A DNA stretch of 64,000 nt. Origin: Bryobacteraceae bacterium (GTDB lineage Bacteria; Acidobacteriota; Terriglobia; Bryobacterales; Bryobacteraceae). The stretch covers positions 420,737 to 484,736 of the forward strand of contig JANWVY010000002.1 of NCBI GenBank assembly GCA_025056455.1, in the 5' to 3' direction. The stretch's first letter is position 1. Each line of letters begins with the position of its first letter. The position numbers and the translations under genes were made by a program. Of this stretch, positions 8,847 to 17,782 are shown in pieces. Below the pieces are notes generated by a model. That model was not told the origin of the DNA, searched no databases, and was given only the letters and a program-made list of their open reading frames with translations.

Positions 8847-10172
8847 CTAGGAAAGGCCCATCCGCTCGAGTTTGCGGTATAAGGTTTTGCGCTCGATTCC
8901 TAAGACTTTTGCCGCGCGGCTTTTGTTTCCGCCGCAGGCTGCCAACACGCGGCGAATTTGTTCGGCCTCGGTCTCGGCCAGAGTTTCGCTGGCCTGGTCC
9001 CGCGAAGTAATGCTCTCAATCGCGTCGCGGACGGCCTCTTCGTCAATCCGGTGCTCTGGGGCAAGAATGGTCAAACGTTCGATGAGATGTTGCAACTGCC
9101 GGACATTCCCGGGCCATTGATACTCCATGAGGGCCCGGAGGCCGGATTCAGTCAGCTTAGCGTCCAGGTGGTAGCGCTCGTTCGACTTGCGCAGGAAGTG
9201 ATGCGCCAGGAGAGGAATGTCCGAGCGGCGCTCGCGCAGCGGGGGTAACTTGATATTCACGACGTTGAGGCGATAAAACAAATCCTCGCGGAACCGTTTC
9301 TCCTCGACCATCTTGGCCAAGTCACGATGGGTGGCGGCTACGACGCGTACGTCTACCCGTTTCGCCTTGGAGGCGCCCACCGGGCGCACCTCTTTTTCTT
9401 GCAAGAAGCGCAGCAACCGCTGTTGGAAGTTCAGGTCGATATCGCCGATTTCATCTAGAAACACGGTGCCGTTGTTGGCTGCTTCCAAAGCCCCTACACG
9501 GTCACGGTCAGCCCCAGTAAAGGCGCCGCGGATGGAGCCAAACAGCTCGCTTTCGAGCAAAGTTTCCGTTACTGAGGCGCAGTCCAAGGCCACAAACGGC
9601 ATGTGGCTGCGCGGGGAGTTGTTGTGAATCATCCGCGCGACCAATTCTTTGCCCGTGCCCGTCTCGCCCTGAATGAGCACTGTGGTGTCGGTTGGCGCGA
9701 CGCGGGCCACGATTTTGTAGACTTCCACCATGCCTGGCGAGCTGCCGATCATTTCGCTCTCCGGCAAATCGTCGATTTCGCTCTCTTCGTCCCGTGACCC
9801 TTTGAGCGCTTGCTCGGCACGCTTAATCACTTCCAGCATGCGGTCGAGCTCGAACGGTTTCGCCACATAATCAAATGCCCCTCCCCGCGTGGCGGCCATG
9901 ACCGTTTCAATGCTGCCCCGCCCGCTCATGAGAATCACCTTGCAGTTGGCGTCACTGCTGCGGGCGGCATTCAAAACGTCGAGCCCCGTGCGCTCGTCGA
10001 GGTAAACGTCGCTAATGACGATCGGGAAGCTGTCGTTGGCCAGGCGGCGCATGGCCTCCGAAGTTGAGCCAACCGCCTCAACTTGGTAGCCTTCGCACTC
10101 AAGAAACGTAACCAGCGTCTCGCGAACCGAGCTATCGTCTTCAACAACCAACAAGCGCGGCAACGATATCAC
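8847..10172 (-). CDS. Sigma-54-dependent response regulator, NtrC family
   Basis: A 441-residue regulator. The receiver domain is at 5-120 with acidic pocket Glu11/Asp12, phospho-acceptor Asp55 (VISDVYLD) and Lys105 (AKPF). The AAA+ sigma-54 domain has Walker A GETGTGKE at 169-176, the sigma-54 contact loop GAFTGA at 216-221 and Walker B GTVFLDEI at 235-242. A Fis-type helix-turn-helix sits at the end (NKSRAAKVLGIERKTLYRKL). Its start overlaps the stop of the CHASE2 histidine kinase by four bases, so the two form a two-component pair. Target promoters (-24/-12 type) were not identified in the window. Confidence 0.93.
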   Translation of the reverse strand: MISLPRLLVVEDDSSVRETLVTFLECEGYQVEAVGSTSEAMRRLANDSFPIVISDVYLDERTGLDVLNAARSSDANCKVILMSGRGSIETVMAATRGGAFDYVAKPFELDRMLEVIKRAEQALKGSRDEESEIDDLPESEMIGSSPGMVEVYKIVARVAPTDTTVLIQGETGTGKELVARMIHNNSPRSHMPFVALDCASVTETLLESELFGSIRGAFTGADRDRVGALEAANNGTVFLDEIGDIDLNFQQRLLRFLQEKEVRPVGASKAKRVDVRVVAATHRDLAKMVEEKRFREDLFYRLNVVNIKLPPLRERRSDIPLLAHHFLRKSNERYHLDAKLTESGLRALMEYQWPGNVRQLQHLIERLTILAPEHRIDEEAVRDAIESITSRDQASETLAETEAEQIRRVLAACGGNKSRAAKVLGIERKTLYRKLERMGLS

Positions 10173-12043
10173 CCTCTTTGGCCGGTAGTCTGCGCTGATC
10201 TACACACGGGCACGGCGATGGTGAAGCAGGAGCCTTGATTGAGGGCGCTAGTCACTTCCAAGCGTCCACCGTGGTGCTCGACAATCTGCCGCACGATCGA
10301 CAATCCAATGCCCGTGCCCGACTCGCCGCTTTGCTCAGCGCGCCGGGTCCGGTAGAACTTGGTTCCGATCTGTTTGAGTTCCTTTTCATCCATTCCCATG
10401 CCTTGATCACGCACGGAAACGTGTAGCTCCTCGCCGCAGCGGCGCGTGTCGACACGCACCTCCGTTTCAGCGGGAGAATATTTCACGGCATTCGTTAGCA
10501 GATTATATATAGCGTACTCCATCAGTTCGCGGTCGCCCAAGACTTCGTCGCTAGATTGCTCGCCGAGGAGAATCCGAATCTGCTTGCGGTCACCCAGAGG
10601 CCGAACGCGCTCGACACAGACGGTGACGACATCCTGGATGGCGAAGGGCTCGCGTTTCATCTCCATTTGGCCTTCACTGAGCCGTTCGACATCGAGGAAA
10701 GCCTGCATCATTTTCGCCATTCTTTTCGAGTCCGAGTGGATGGTTTGCGCCAAGTGTTTGCGCTTTTCTTCACTCAAGTTGTAACGTCCGATGAGCTCGC
10801 TCATGCCCTGAATGGCGGTTAGCGGAGACTTCATTTCATGAGCCACAAAATGGATGGCCTGCTGATAGCGCCGGCGGTCGTCCTCGGACTTACGCAGCTG
10901 CTTGCGCACGACGAAATATTCCCAAGCGGCGCAACTGAGCCCGGTGAGCCAGGCGCAAGCGGCAGGAGCCAGTAGCGGAAAGACCACGCCTTCTCGAAAT
11001 AGGAGATGGGGGAAGAGGTGGGCCAGGAGAATCTGCAAGATGGCTGTCAAATAGGCCTGCCAGCCGCCAAAGAGGGCAAACATGGCGGCCGTGGAGGCGC
11101 TGAAGATCGCACCCACTACCAGCACGGCCACGTTCGACGCCTGGCGGAGGTATTTGCCCCCTGCCAGCGTCTCAAAGATGTGCGCATGGATCTCCACGCC
11201 GGGCATGGGCAAGAGCGTGCTGACAGGAGTCATGAGTCGGTCCCGAGTTTCGGACTGCGAAGTGACGCCAGCAAAGACAACTTTGTTGCGTAGATTCTCC
11301 GCCAGGTGGGGCTGCTCGAGTATCTGCTGGACCGAGATTTTGGGAATGCCAGAAGCCCGGTAAAGAATGAGCAGCGCACGGCCCTGGGTGGGGTGGCGGG
11401 GAATGGGAATCACGGCCTGGCCCAGTTGAAGGTCCTTGGGCGATTCGATGATTTGCTCAACGCCCAGCGAAAGGCGGTAAGCCTCGAGGGCCAAAGCCCA
11501 CAAGCGCATCCGGCCGGCCACTTTTTCCAGCTGCACTTGGCGGCTGACTCCGTCATAACGGTCGGGATCGGCGTGCACATGACCGACGGCTTTGGCGAAA
11601 GTTCGGAACGGGCCATAGGGGAGCTGCCAGCGCTGGCCATCCGGCAGAATGTCGGCCGACAGCACAAGATTGGGGGCGGAGGCGAAAGCCCGGGCCAGGG
11701 CTGCATCGTCGGCCGGGTCCCAGGCCTCCCCATAGATGAGGTCAACTGCCACGACCTTTGGCTGAGCCTGTGCCACGCGCTCTAAAGCTCTCGCCAGGGT
11801 GGCGCGCAGCGAGCGCCTACCATAGCGCTGTAGCGTAGCGTCATCGATCTCAAGAATGACGGAATGTTGCGCGGGTTGCTTAGAACCATGCAAGGCGAGG
11901 AGAAAATCGTAATGGTAGTTGTCAATGCGCGCAGCAATTGAGCTCCACCCTGCAAACAAAGCAAGCACAAACGAGCCGGCCCCGAACCAGACAAAAGGAA
12001 GCTTACGCCGCGTGGCGGTTTGTCTCATCGCGCGTTCAACCAC
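10169..12043 (-). CDS. CHASE2-domain sensor histidine kinase
   Basis: A 624-residue membrane kinase. An N-terminal membrane helix at about 17-35 is followed by an extracytoplasmic CHASE2 domain at about 40-300 (HSVILEIDDATLQRYG; PKVVAVDLIYGEAWDPADDAALA; NKVVFAGVTSQSETRD). Three more membrane segments lie at about 303-378. HisKA carries phospho-acceptor His402 (HFVAHEMKSPLTAIQG). The ATPase domain has N-box NLLTNAVKYSP, DQGMGMDE and GTGIGLSIVRQIVEHHGG. A second ATG five codons in (12028) would shorten the overlap with the upstream peptidase gene. It is followed by its likely NtrC-type partner. The signal sensed is unknown. Confidence 0.93.
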   Translation of the reverse strand: MVERAMRQTATRRKLPFVWFGAGSFVLALFAGWSSIAARIDNYHYDFLLALHGSKQPAQHSVILEIDDATLQRYGRRSLRATLARALERVAQAQPKVVAVDLIYGEAWDPADDAALARAFASAPNLVLSADILPDGQRWQLPYGPFRTFAKAVGHVHADPDRYDGVSRQVQLEKVAGRMRLWALALEAYRLSLGVEQIIESPKDLQLGQAVIPIPRHPTQGRALLILYRASGIPKISVQQILEQPHLAENLRNKVVFAGVTSQSETRDRLMTPVSTLLPMPGVEIHAHIFETLAGGKYLRQASNVAVLVVGAIFSASTAAMFALFGGWQAYLTAILQILLAHLFPHLLFREGVVFPLLAPAACAWLTGLSCAAWEYFVVRKQLRKSEDDRRRYQQAIHFVAHEMKSPLTAIQGMSELIGRYNLSEEKRKHLAQTIHSDSKRMAKMMQAFLDVERLSEGQMEMKREPFAIQDVVTVCVERVRPLGDRKQIRILLGEQSSDEVLGDRELMEYAIYNLLTNAVKYSPAETEVRVDTRRCGEELHVSVRDQGMGMDEKELKQIGTKFYRTRRAEQSGESGTGIGLSIVRQIVEHHGGRLEVTSALNQGSCFTIAVPVCRSAQTTGQRG

Positions 12044-13254
12044 CTCTCGATTTCCTTTGTGCCGCGCGGCAATTTGCGGGAAAGAATCCGGCCTCCCTGG
12101 GGCGTCACCAAAACCATATCCTCGATCCGAATGCCGATTCCCTCATCGGGAATGTACAACCCGGGCTCGATGGTCACAACCATGCCTGCCTCTAGCGGGG
12201 CGTCGGAATTCCACAAATCATGCACTTCGAGACCGACATGATGACCGATGCCGTGAGTGAAATACTTTCCTAGAGGTTCACCCTGGCGGTCTTTGCCGTG
12301 CGCGTTCATGTACTCGCGAGCAAGATTCGTCAAGCTGCCTTGCGGGCCGAGCGTCGCTCCCGGTTTGGCTGCTTCGATTGCAGCATTCTGCGCTCCGAGA
12401 ACGATTTCGTAGAGTTCGCGTTGCCGGTCGGTGAAACGGCCGCTGACGGGGATGGTGCGGGTGAGATCGGAGGCATAGTTGGCGCATTCAGCCCCCACAT
12501 CGACTAAGAGCAAATCGCCTGGCTCAAGGCGGCGGCGGTTGGCCGAATAGTGAAGGATCAGGGCGTTGGGACCGGAGGCGAGAATGGGTTGGTAAGCCAT
12601 ACGCTCGCAGCCCTGCTCCTTCATGGCCGCAAACATGGTCCCCTCAAGTTGATACTCATATAGTCCGGGGCGAACGCGCCGCCAGGCCGCTAGGTGCATC
12701 TCGATCGAAACATCGATGGCACGCTGGAGCAATTCGATTTCGCGAGCGGATTTGATCATGCGCAAGCGGGCGATCTCCCGGGTGAGGTCGTGCAGCTCCG
12801 CGCCCGCAGCCGCAGTTTGAACGAGCGGCAGCTTGCGGCTTGAAAAAGAGGTGTAGATTTTGCGCCCGGCCGTAATTTGCCTTTGTAGTTCGGCCTCCCA
12901 GCTACCGGCTGGGGCCACCTTCGAGAATCCAGTATGCCCCTCAATCCCAACGTCGCCCGCGGCGGCGCGGCGCCCTTCGTAGCGTTCTTTCCGCTCATTC
13001 CGCGCGGGAAGAAAGAGAACATCTTCGCCGGGTGCGAGGATCATGACTGCCCCAGGCTCGAGCCAGCCCGTGAAGTACAAGAAATTGGCGTCCTGAAGGA
13101 AGGGGCGGCGGGGTTCAGCATCTTGGTCGGTGGATCCGATGAGCACGATGGCAGCCTCAGGGAATGCCGCCTGAAGACGCGCCCGTCGCTGCTTAAATTC
13201 TTCCTGCGAGATCAGGATCGCAGAAAGCGCAATTGCAACTTGAACCAGGAACAC
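12025..13254 (-). CDS. Xaa-Pro aminopeptidase (M24B), possibly exported
   Basis: A 409-residue metallopeptidase with the PepP layout: an N-terminal domain (RRPFLQDANFLYFTGW) and a C-terminal pita-bread domain. Metal ligands are visible in DVGAECANYASDLTRTIPV (two Asp), HGIGHHVGLEVHD (His), VTIEPGLY (Glu) and IRIEDMVLVT (Glu). It releases N-terminal residues preceding proline. The frame begins at GTG 13254, with AAGGAG directly against it, too close for an ideal ribosome site, so the real start may be slightly downstream. The first residues are hydrophobic and could be a short signal peptide. It overlaps the kinase gene by 19 bases and heads that operon. Confidence 0.9.
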   Translation of the reverse strand: MFLVQVAIALSAILISQEEFKQRRARLQAAFPEAAIVLIGSTDQDAEPRRPFLQDANFLYFTGWLEPGAVMILAPGEDVLFLPARNERKERYEGRRAAAGDVGIEGHTGFSKVAPAGSWEAELQRQITAGRKIYTSFSSRKLPLVQTAAAGAELHDLTREIARLRMIKSAREIELLQRAIDVSIEMHLAAWRRVRPGLYEYQLEGTMFAAMKEQGCERMAYQPILASGPNALILHYSANRRRLEPGDLLLVDVGAECANYASDLTRTIPVSGRFTDRQRELYEIVLGAQNAAIEAAKPGATLGPQGSLTNLAREYMNAHGKDRQGEPLGKYFTHGIGHHVGLEVHDLWNSDAPLEAGMVVTIEPGLYIPDEGIGIRIEDMVLVTPQGGRILSRKLPRGTKEIERWLNAR

Positions 13255-13473
13255 TCCTTCTCAAGTTAGCGCATGCGCCAACCTCTGGTAGGGGGTCTGG
13301 GGCGCCTCTAGCGGGCGAGCGCCTACGCGCGTGCCGAACGCTCACCGCCGTTCGCGATAAGCTCTACCCACGGAGGAAGCTTTAAAGCCCTCCGTCAGAG
13401 GGCGCCCAGCCTGTAAGCGCCAGTAAGTTGCAAGGCTGGAGCGCTGTCAACCAGAAGTGAAGGAGTGACAAAA
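13255..13473. promoter_or_regulatory. Divergent intergenic region with two inverted repeats
   Basis: This 219-base gap separates the divergent peptidase-kinase operon and the GH172-like gene. It holds two imperfectly placed inverted repeats: ACGGAGG (13370-13376) with CCTCCGT (13389-13395), and CCAGCCT (13406-13412) with AGGCTGG (13433-13439). Neither is followed by a T tract, so operator or mRNA-structure roles are as likely as termination. The ribosome site GAAGGAG at 13458-13464 belongs to the gene starting at 13474. Confidence 0.35.
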
Positions 13474-14625
13474 ATGATCCACCGACTCACATCCTTGAGC
13501 CTGCTGCTCACATTACCCTGCTGGCTCAGCGCGCAAGAAGGGGTATTTAGTGGGCTCACCTCGAGCCTAGAAAACATCTACCGCGTGGCCAAAGCGAAAA
13601 CCTTTTCGATCAGCCCGGAAAATCTGACAGGCGAGAAGGGCAAAGGCGCCATGGCCACGCCGCCCAACGGCTCAGCCGCTAGCGCTGCTTCGGAATTAGG
13701 ACAAGGCTGGAAAGTCAATCCTTACATTGTGATTCAACCAGGAACCACCTTTACCCTGGCAGACATCCAAACGCAAGGAGCAATTCAACATATCTGGATG
13801 ACGCCAACGGGTAACTGGAGGTTCTCGATTTTACGCATGTATTGGGATGGCGAGGAGCATCCCTCGGTAGAAGTGCCCGTCGGGGACTTTTTTGGCATGG
13901 GGTGGGGCAAATATGCGCACATCTCCTCCCAAGCCATCTGTGTAAACCCGGGCAGCGCTTTCAATTCCTACTGGCCCATGCCGTTTCGCAAGCGCGCTCG
14001 CATCACTCTGGAGAACTTAGACGAGCGTCCCATGACAATCTACTACCAAATTGACTACACCCAGGCGCCGGTTCCGCCCGACGCCGCATATTTTCATGCC
14101 CAGTTCCGGCGCGTCAACCCGCTGCCTTTTAAGCAGGTCTATACGATTGTGGATGGCATCCGGGGCCGCGGACACTATGTTGGCACTTACATGGCGTGGG
14201 GCGTTCACAATAATGGTTGGTGGGGCGAGGGAGAAATTAAGTTCTATATGGACGGCGACAAACAATTTCCCACGATCGCCGGGACAGGTACAGAGGATTA
14301 CTTCTGCGGCTCTTATAACTTCGAGAATAAGGAGAAAAAAGAATACGAGACATTCACCACACCTTACTCCGGTCTGATTCAGGTCATCAAACCCGACGGC
14401 CTTTATAACTCGCAGCAACGCTTTGGACTGTATCGCTGGCACCTGACGGACCCTATCCGGTTTGAAAGCGACTTAAGGGTCACCATTCAGGCCTTGGGAT
14501 GGAAGTACAACCGTAAGTACCTTCCTCTTCAGGATGACATTGCCTCGGTGGCCTACTGGTATCAAATGGAACCCCACCAACCCTTTCCCCAACTGCCGAG
14601 CCGGGATGAGCTTGCCGTGCATTGA
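13474..14625 (+). CDS. DUF2961 (GH172-like) secreted protein
   Basis: A 383-residue protein with a signal peptide (MIHRLTSLSLLLTLPCWLSAQ). The DUF2961 core is clear: GAIQHIWMTPTGNWRFSILRMYWDGEEHPSVEVPVGDFFG, then WWGEGEIKFYMDG and TIAGTGTEDYFCGSY. DUF2961 is now glycoside hydrolase family 172, acting on fructofuranosyl or arabinofuranosyl linkages. The Glu residues of GEGEIKF and GTGTEDYF are candidates for the catalytic pair by position, an inference. ATG 13474 is preferred over the in-frame GTG 13465, which abuts the ribosome site. It is followed by a beta-helix protein, suggesting a joint role in glycan breakdown. Confidence 0.88.
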   Translation: MIHRLTSLSLLLTLPCWLSAQEGVFSGLTSSLENIYRVAKAKTFSISPENLTGEKGKGAMATPPNGSAASAASELGQGWKVNPYIVIQPGTTFTLADIQTQGAIQHIWMTPTGNWRFSILRMYWDGEEHPSVEVPVGDFFGMGWGKYAHISSQAICVNPGSAFNSYWPMPFRKRARITLENLDERPMTIYYQIDYTQAPVPPDAAYFHAQFRRVNPLPFKQVYTIVDGIRGRGHYVGTYMAWGVHNNGWWGEGEIKFYMDGDKQFPTIAGTGTEDYFCGSYNFENKEKKEYETFTTPYSGLIQVIKPDGLYNSQQRFGLYRWHLTDPIRFESDLRVTIQALGWKYNRKYLPLQDDIASVAYWYQMEPHQPFPQLPSRDELAVH

Positions 14626-14684
14626 ATCCTGACAGCGGGGCTAACAGCCTGGCGGGTGAACTACCCGCCGGCTCTAACCCGTGG

Positions 14685-14690
14685 TATCAT
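14685..14690 (+). promoter_or_regulatory. -10-like element TATCAT close to start codon
   Basis: TATCAT ends ten bases before ATG 14701, so the transcript would begin at or just before the start codon. An upstream in-frame ATG at 14689 lies inside the hexamer and is therefore an unlikely start. This is one of a recurring set in the window. Confidence 0.4.
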
Positions 14691-14700
14691 GCAGCGGGTC

Positions 14701-16647
14701 ATGCGACTTTCGCCCGTTTTTGCCGCAGCAGTTTTTGTCTTTGCCGCCCAGGCGCAAAATGCTACGCAAGCTGGCCGCTTTTATGTGGAACATCCGACGC
14801 TTCTTAACTTGGGGTTCGAGTGGTCCATTCAAGGCGACGCAAACCGCAACGCGACAGTGACGACCCACTATCGCAAGGTAGGAGAAACGCGCTGGCGCGA
14901 GGGTTTACCCTTGGTGCGTGTCGGCGGTGGGGAAATTGTCTACCGGCGCCGCGAACACCTAGAGTATAAGGTCCCGGATGGTTTTGCGGGATCCATCCTC
15001 AATTTACAGCCCGGTACGGAATATGAATGCCGCTTTGAACTGCGAGATCCCGATGGTGTTCGCGGAACGGCAACACAAACGGTAAAAGTCAAAACACGTA
15101 CCGAACCAAAGCCTTACTCAGGGGGCCGGCGCCTGCATGTCTATCCTCCGGACTACCAAGGGCCAAAACAAGAGCCTAGCTTCACCAGCCTTCTCCAGGC
15201 GTACTATGGGGCAGGACTGGGCGATTGGAATATGGTGTGGGAGCGCCGAGCGCAACCGGGCGACACCATCCTCTTACACGTTGGTTTGTATAAGAACGAC
15301 CGGCTCAACTATGTCGATCCTATGATGACTCCCTTTGACGGGACCATGTTATTAACATTGAAAGGCACGCCAGAACGGCCCATCACGATTCAAGCAGCGG
15401 GGGATGGCGAGGTAATCTTAGATGGCGCGGGCAACCACCGCCTGTTTGACGTTGCAGCCTCGCGCTACCACATCTTCGAAGGTTTAACCATCCGCAACAC
15501 GGATGTTGCCTTCTTTGCGGGGCAGAAAGAAGTGGTGGGCGCCGTTGGCCTAACGGTGAAAAATTGCCGGTTTGAAAATGTGGGCTTTGGCGTTTGGACC
15601 GAAAACGCGGACTCGAGCGACTTTTACATTGCCGACAACCTGTTTCTCGGTCGCGACGACCGTTTCCGGCTGATTGGATGGACAGGCCCACTCTGGCCAA
15701 GCGCCGGTCCCTACGGCTCTCACTTACTCACAAGTTACTACGCCGTCAAAGTATACGGGCAGGGACACGTCATTGCCCATAACGCCATTGCTTATTTTCA
15801 CGATGCCATTTCAATTTCCACTTACGGAACCCCGGAACCGGATCCTGAACGGCGTGCTTCTTCCATTGACATCTATAACAATGACATGCACCTGTTTAAC
15901 GACGATTTCATTGAAACTGATGGTGGCGTGCATAACATCCGGGTGTTTCAAAACCGGGGCGTGAACGCGGCGCAAGGAGGCTACAGCTCACAACCCATCT
16001 TCGGCGGACCTGCTTACTTTATTCGAAACATCCTCTATCACGTGCCAACGGGCGTAGCCTTTAAATTCTCAGCCAAACCAGCGGGTTTGTTTGTTTATCA
16101 CAACACCATCATCAGCGAGCATCTGGTCGGCGAACCTGCGGCGAACATGCACTTTCGAAATAACTTGTTTTTGGGACGAGATACACCGGAGCGCGGAATC
16201 CTCACCTTGGCCAACGCCACTGACCGCTACAGTTCGGACTATAACGGCTACCGGCCCAATCGTGGAGTGAAGGCGCAGTACCGCTTTCTTGCGCCGAAAC
16301 CTGGGGAGATTTTGTATGAGCCGTCAAAATCCGACTGGCAAGAGTTTTCCACTTTGGCCGAGTTTCGCCGGGCTACGGGGCAGGAGATGCATGGCATCGA
16401 AGTGGACTTCGATATCTTTGAAAACCTCGCGCCGCCAGACCCTGCTCGCCGACACGCGGTGTACCACGCTATGGATCTCAATTTTCGCCTCAAGGCAGGT
16501 AGCAAGGCAGTTGATGCAGGGGTTGTAATCCCGACAGTGAACGAGGATTTTACGGGGGCCGCGCCAGATCTTGGTGCGCTGGAACTTGGCAAGCCAGAAC
16601 CTCATTACGGACCGCGCTGGCTCACCTGGAAGCCGTTTTATCGCTAG
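14701..16647 (+). CDS. Secreted right-handed parallel beta-helix protein
   Basis: A 648-residue protein with a signal peptide (MRLSPVFAAAVFVFAAQAQ). A fibronectin-like region at about 35-125 (NLQPGTEYECRFELRDPDG) precedes a pectate-lyase-like beta-helix with repeated coils: HIFEGLTIRNTDVAFF, GLTVKNCRFENVGFGVW, SSDFYIADNLFLGRD, YFIRNILYHVPTG. Such folds bind or cleave polysaccharides; no specific lyase or hydrolase triad could be assigned. The start is placed at 14701, downstream of a TATCAT element. It follows the GH172-like gene by 75 bases on the same strand. It ends 97 bases before pheS. Confidence 0.83.
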   Translation: MRLSPVFAAAVFVFAAQAQNATQAGRFYVEHPTLLNLGFEWSIQGDANRNATVTTHYRKVGETRWREGLPLVRVGGGEIVYRRREHLEYKVPDGFAGSILNLQPGTEYECRFELRDPDGVRGTATQTVKVKTRTEPKPYSGGRRLHVYPPDYQGPKQEPSFTSLLQAYYGAGLGDWNMVWERRAQPGDTILLHVGLYKNDRLNYVDPMMTPFDGTMLLTLKGTPERPITIQAAGDGEVILDGAGNHRLFDVAASRYHIFEGLTIRNTDVAFFAGQKEVVGAVGLTVKNCRFENVGFGVWTENADSSDFYIADNLFLGRDDRFRLIGWTGPLWPSAGPYGSHLLTSYYAVKVYGQGHVIAHNAIAYFHDAISISTYGTPEPDPERRASSIDIYNNDMHLFNDDFIETDGGVHNIRVFQNRGVNAAQGGYSSQPIFGGPAYFIRNILYHVPTGVAFKFSAKPAGLFVYHNTIISEHLVGEPAANMHFRNNLFLGRDTPERGILTLANATDRYSSDYNGYRPNRGVKAQYRFLAPKPGEILYEPSKSDWQEFSTLAEFRRATGQEMHGIEVDFDIFENLAPPDPARRHAVYHAMDLNFRLKAGSKAVDAGVVIPTVNEDFTGAAPDLGALELGKPEPHYGPRWLTWKPFYR

Positions 16648-16723
16648 GGCAACCGCGCCGAGCGAGCGCTCACTCGAACGGTTGTTCCCCGTCAGGGGGA
16701 CGAGGCTGTTTGCCGGGCCGCGG

Positions 16724-16729
16724 TAGAAT
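16724..16729 (+). promoter_or_regulatory. -10-like element TAGAAT upstream of pheS
   Basis: TAGAAT ends 15 bases before the pheS ATG at 16745, allowing only a very short 5' leader. No leader peptide or attenuator comparable to the one before the DAHP synthase gene was seen here. A short hairpin (CCCC-GTCA-GGGG) lies upstream at about 16687-16698. Confidence 0.4.
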
Positions 16730-16744
16730 GAGAAATTCTGTCGC

Positions 16745-17767
16745 ATGGTGGAATCCCAACTAGAATCCTTGGCTCAATCTGCGCGTGAGCGCATTGGCGC
16801 CGCCGCAACCGCCGAAGAGCTAGAAGCTGTGCGCGTGGAGGTGCTGGGGCGAAAAGGAGCACTAGCTGAAATCAGCAAAGGGCTCGGCCGGCTTTCTCCG
16901 GAAGACCGCGCGCGGATCGGCAAATTGCTCAACCTCGCAAAGAATGAACTCGAAGCTCTCTTGGAGCGCCGCAAGCAAGAGTTTGAAGAAGCCGCGCTGC
17001 GAGCAAAGTTAGAGGCCGAATGGGTCGACCTCACCTTACCCGCGCCGGGACCACGTCCGGGGGTGTTGCACCCGCTGACACAGATCCAGGAAGAGCTTGA
17101 GGATCTGTTCACCTCGATGGGCGTGGTTGTGCTCGATGGCCCGGAGGTGGAAACAGAGTACAACAATTTTGACGCTCTCAATATTCCGCCTGATCATCCG
17201 GCGCGTGACATGCAGGATACCTTTTGGTTGACCGATGGCAACTGCTTGCGCACGCATACCTCGTGCGTTCAGGTGCGCGGCATGGCGAAACTAGGCCCGC
17301 CGCTCCGGATGATCGCTCCGGGACGCGTATTTCGTAACGAAGAAGTGGACCCGTCGCACGAGCACACGTTTTATCAGCTCGAAGGCATGATGGTGGACCG
17401 CAATGTCTCGATCGCCCACATGCTGTATTTCATGAAGACGTTGCTGCGGCATATCTTCGGCCGCGAGGTAACGGTGCGGCTGCGGCCTGGCTACTTTCCC
17501 TTTGTTGAACCAGGGTTTGAGCTTGACGTGCAATGCCTGATCTGTGATGGGCAGGGCTGTCCCGTCTGCAAGCACAGCGGATGGGTTGAGCTGCTGCCCT
17601 GCGGTTTGGTGCACCCCAACGTCCTCCGCATGGGAGGGATTGATCCGGAAGAATGGAGCGGATTCGCGTTTGGTCTAGGACTCACGCGTTTGGTCATGAT
17701 GCGTTATGGGATCGACGATATCCGCTATCTGCAATCGGGCGATTTGCGTTTTCTCCGTCAATTCTAG
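16745..17767 (+). CDS. pheS: Phenylalanyl-tRNA synthetase alpha subunit
   Basis: A 340-residue class II synthetase catalytic subunit. An N-terminal coiled-coil at about 1-85 precedes the core: GPEVETEYNNFDALNIPPDHPARDMQDTF, RTHTSCVQVR, motif 2 GRVFRNEEVDPSHEHTFYQLEG, and PGYFPFVEPGFELDV. The usual Cys-rich insertion (CLICDGQGCPVCKHSGW) and motif 3 FGLGLTRLVMMRYGIDDIR close the protein. It forms a heterotetramer with the product of pheT, 15 bases downstream. The start is ATG 16745. Confidence 0.97.
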   Translation: MVESQLESLAQSARERIGAAATAEELEAVRVEVLGRKGALAEISKGLGRLSPEDRARIGKLLNLAKNELEALLERRKQEFEEAALRAKLEAEWVDLTLPAPGPRPGVLHPLTQIQEELEDLFTSMGVVVLDGPEVETEYNNFDALNIPPDHPARDMQDTFWLTDGNCLRTHTSCVQVRGMAKLGPPLRMIAPGRVFRNEEVDPSHEHTFYQLEGMMVDRNVSIAHMLYFMKTLLRHIFGREVTVRLRPGYFPFVEPGFELDVQCLICDGQGCPVCKHSGWVELLPCGLVHPNVLRMGGIDPEEWSGFAFGLGLTRLVMMRYGIDDIRYLQSGDLRFLRQF

Positions 17768-17782
17768 GAAGGAAAAATCGCG

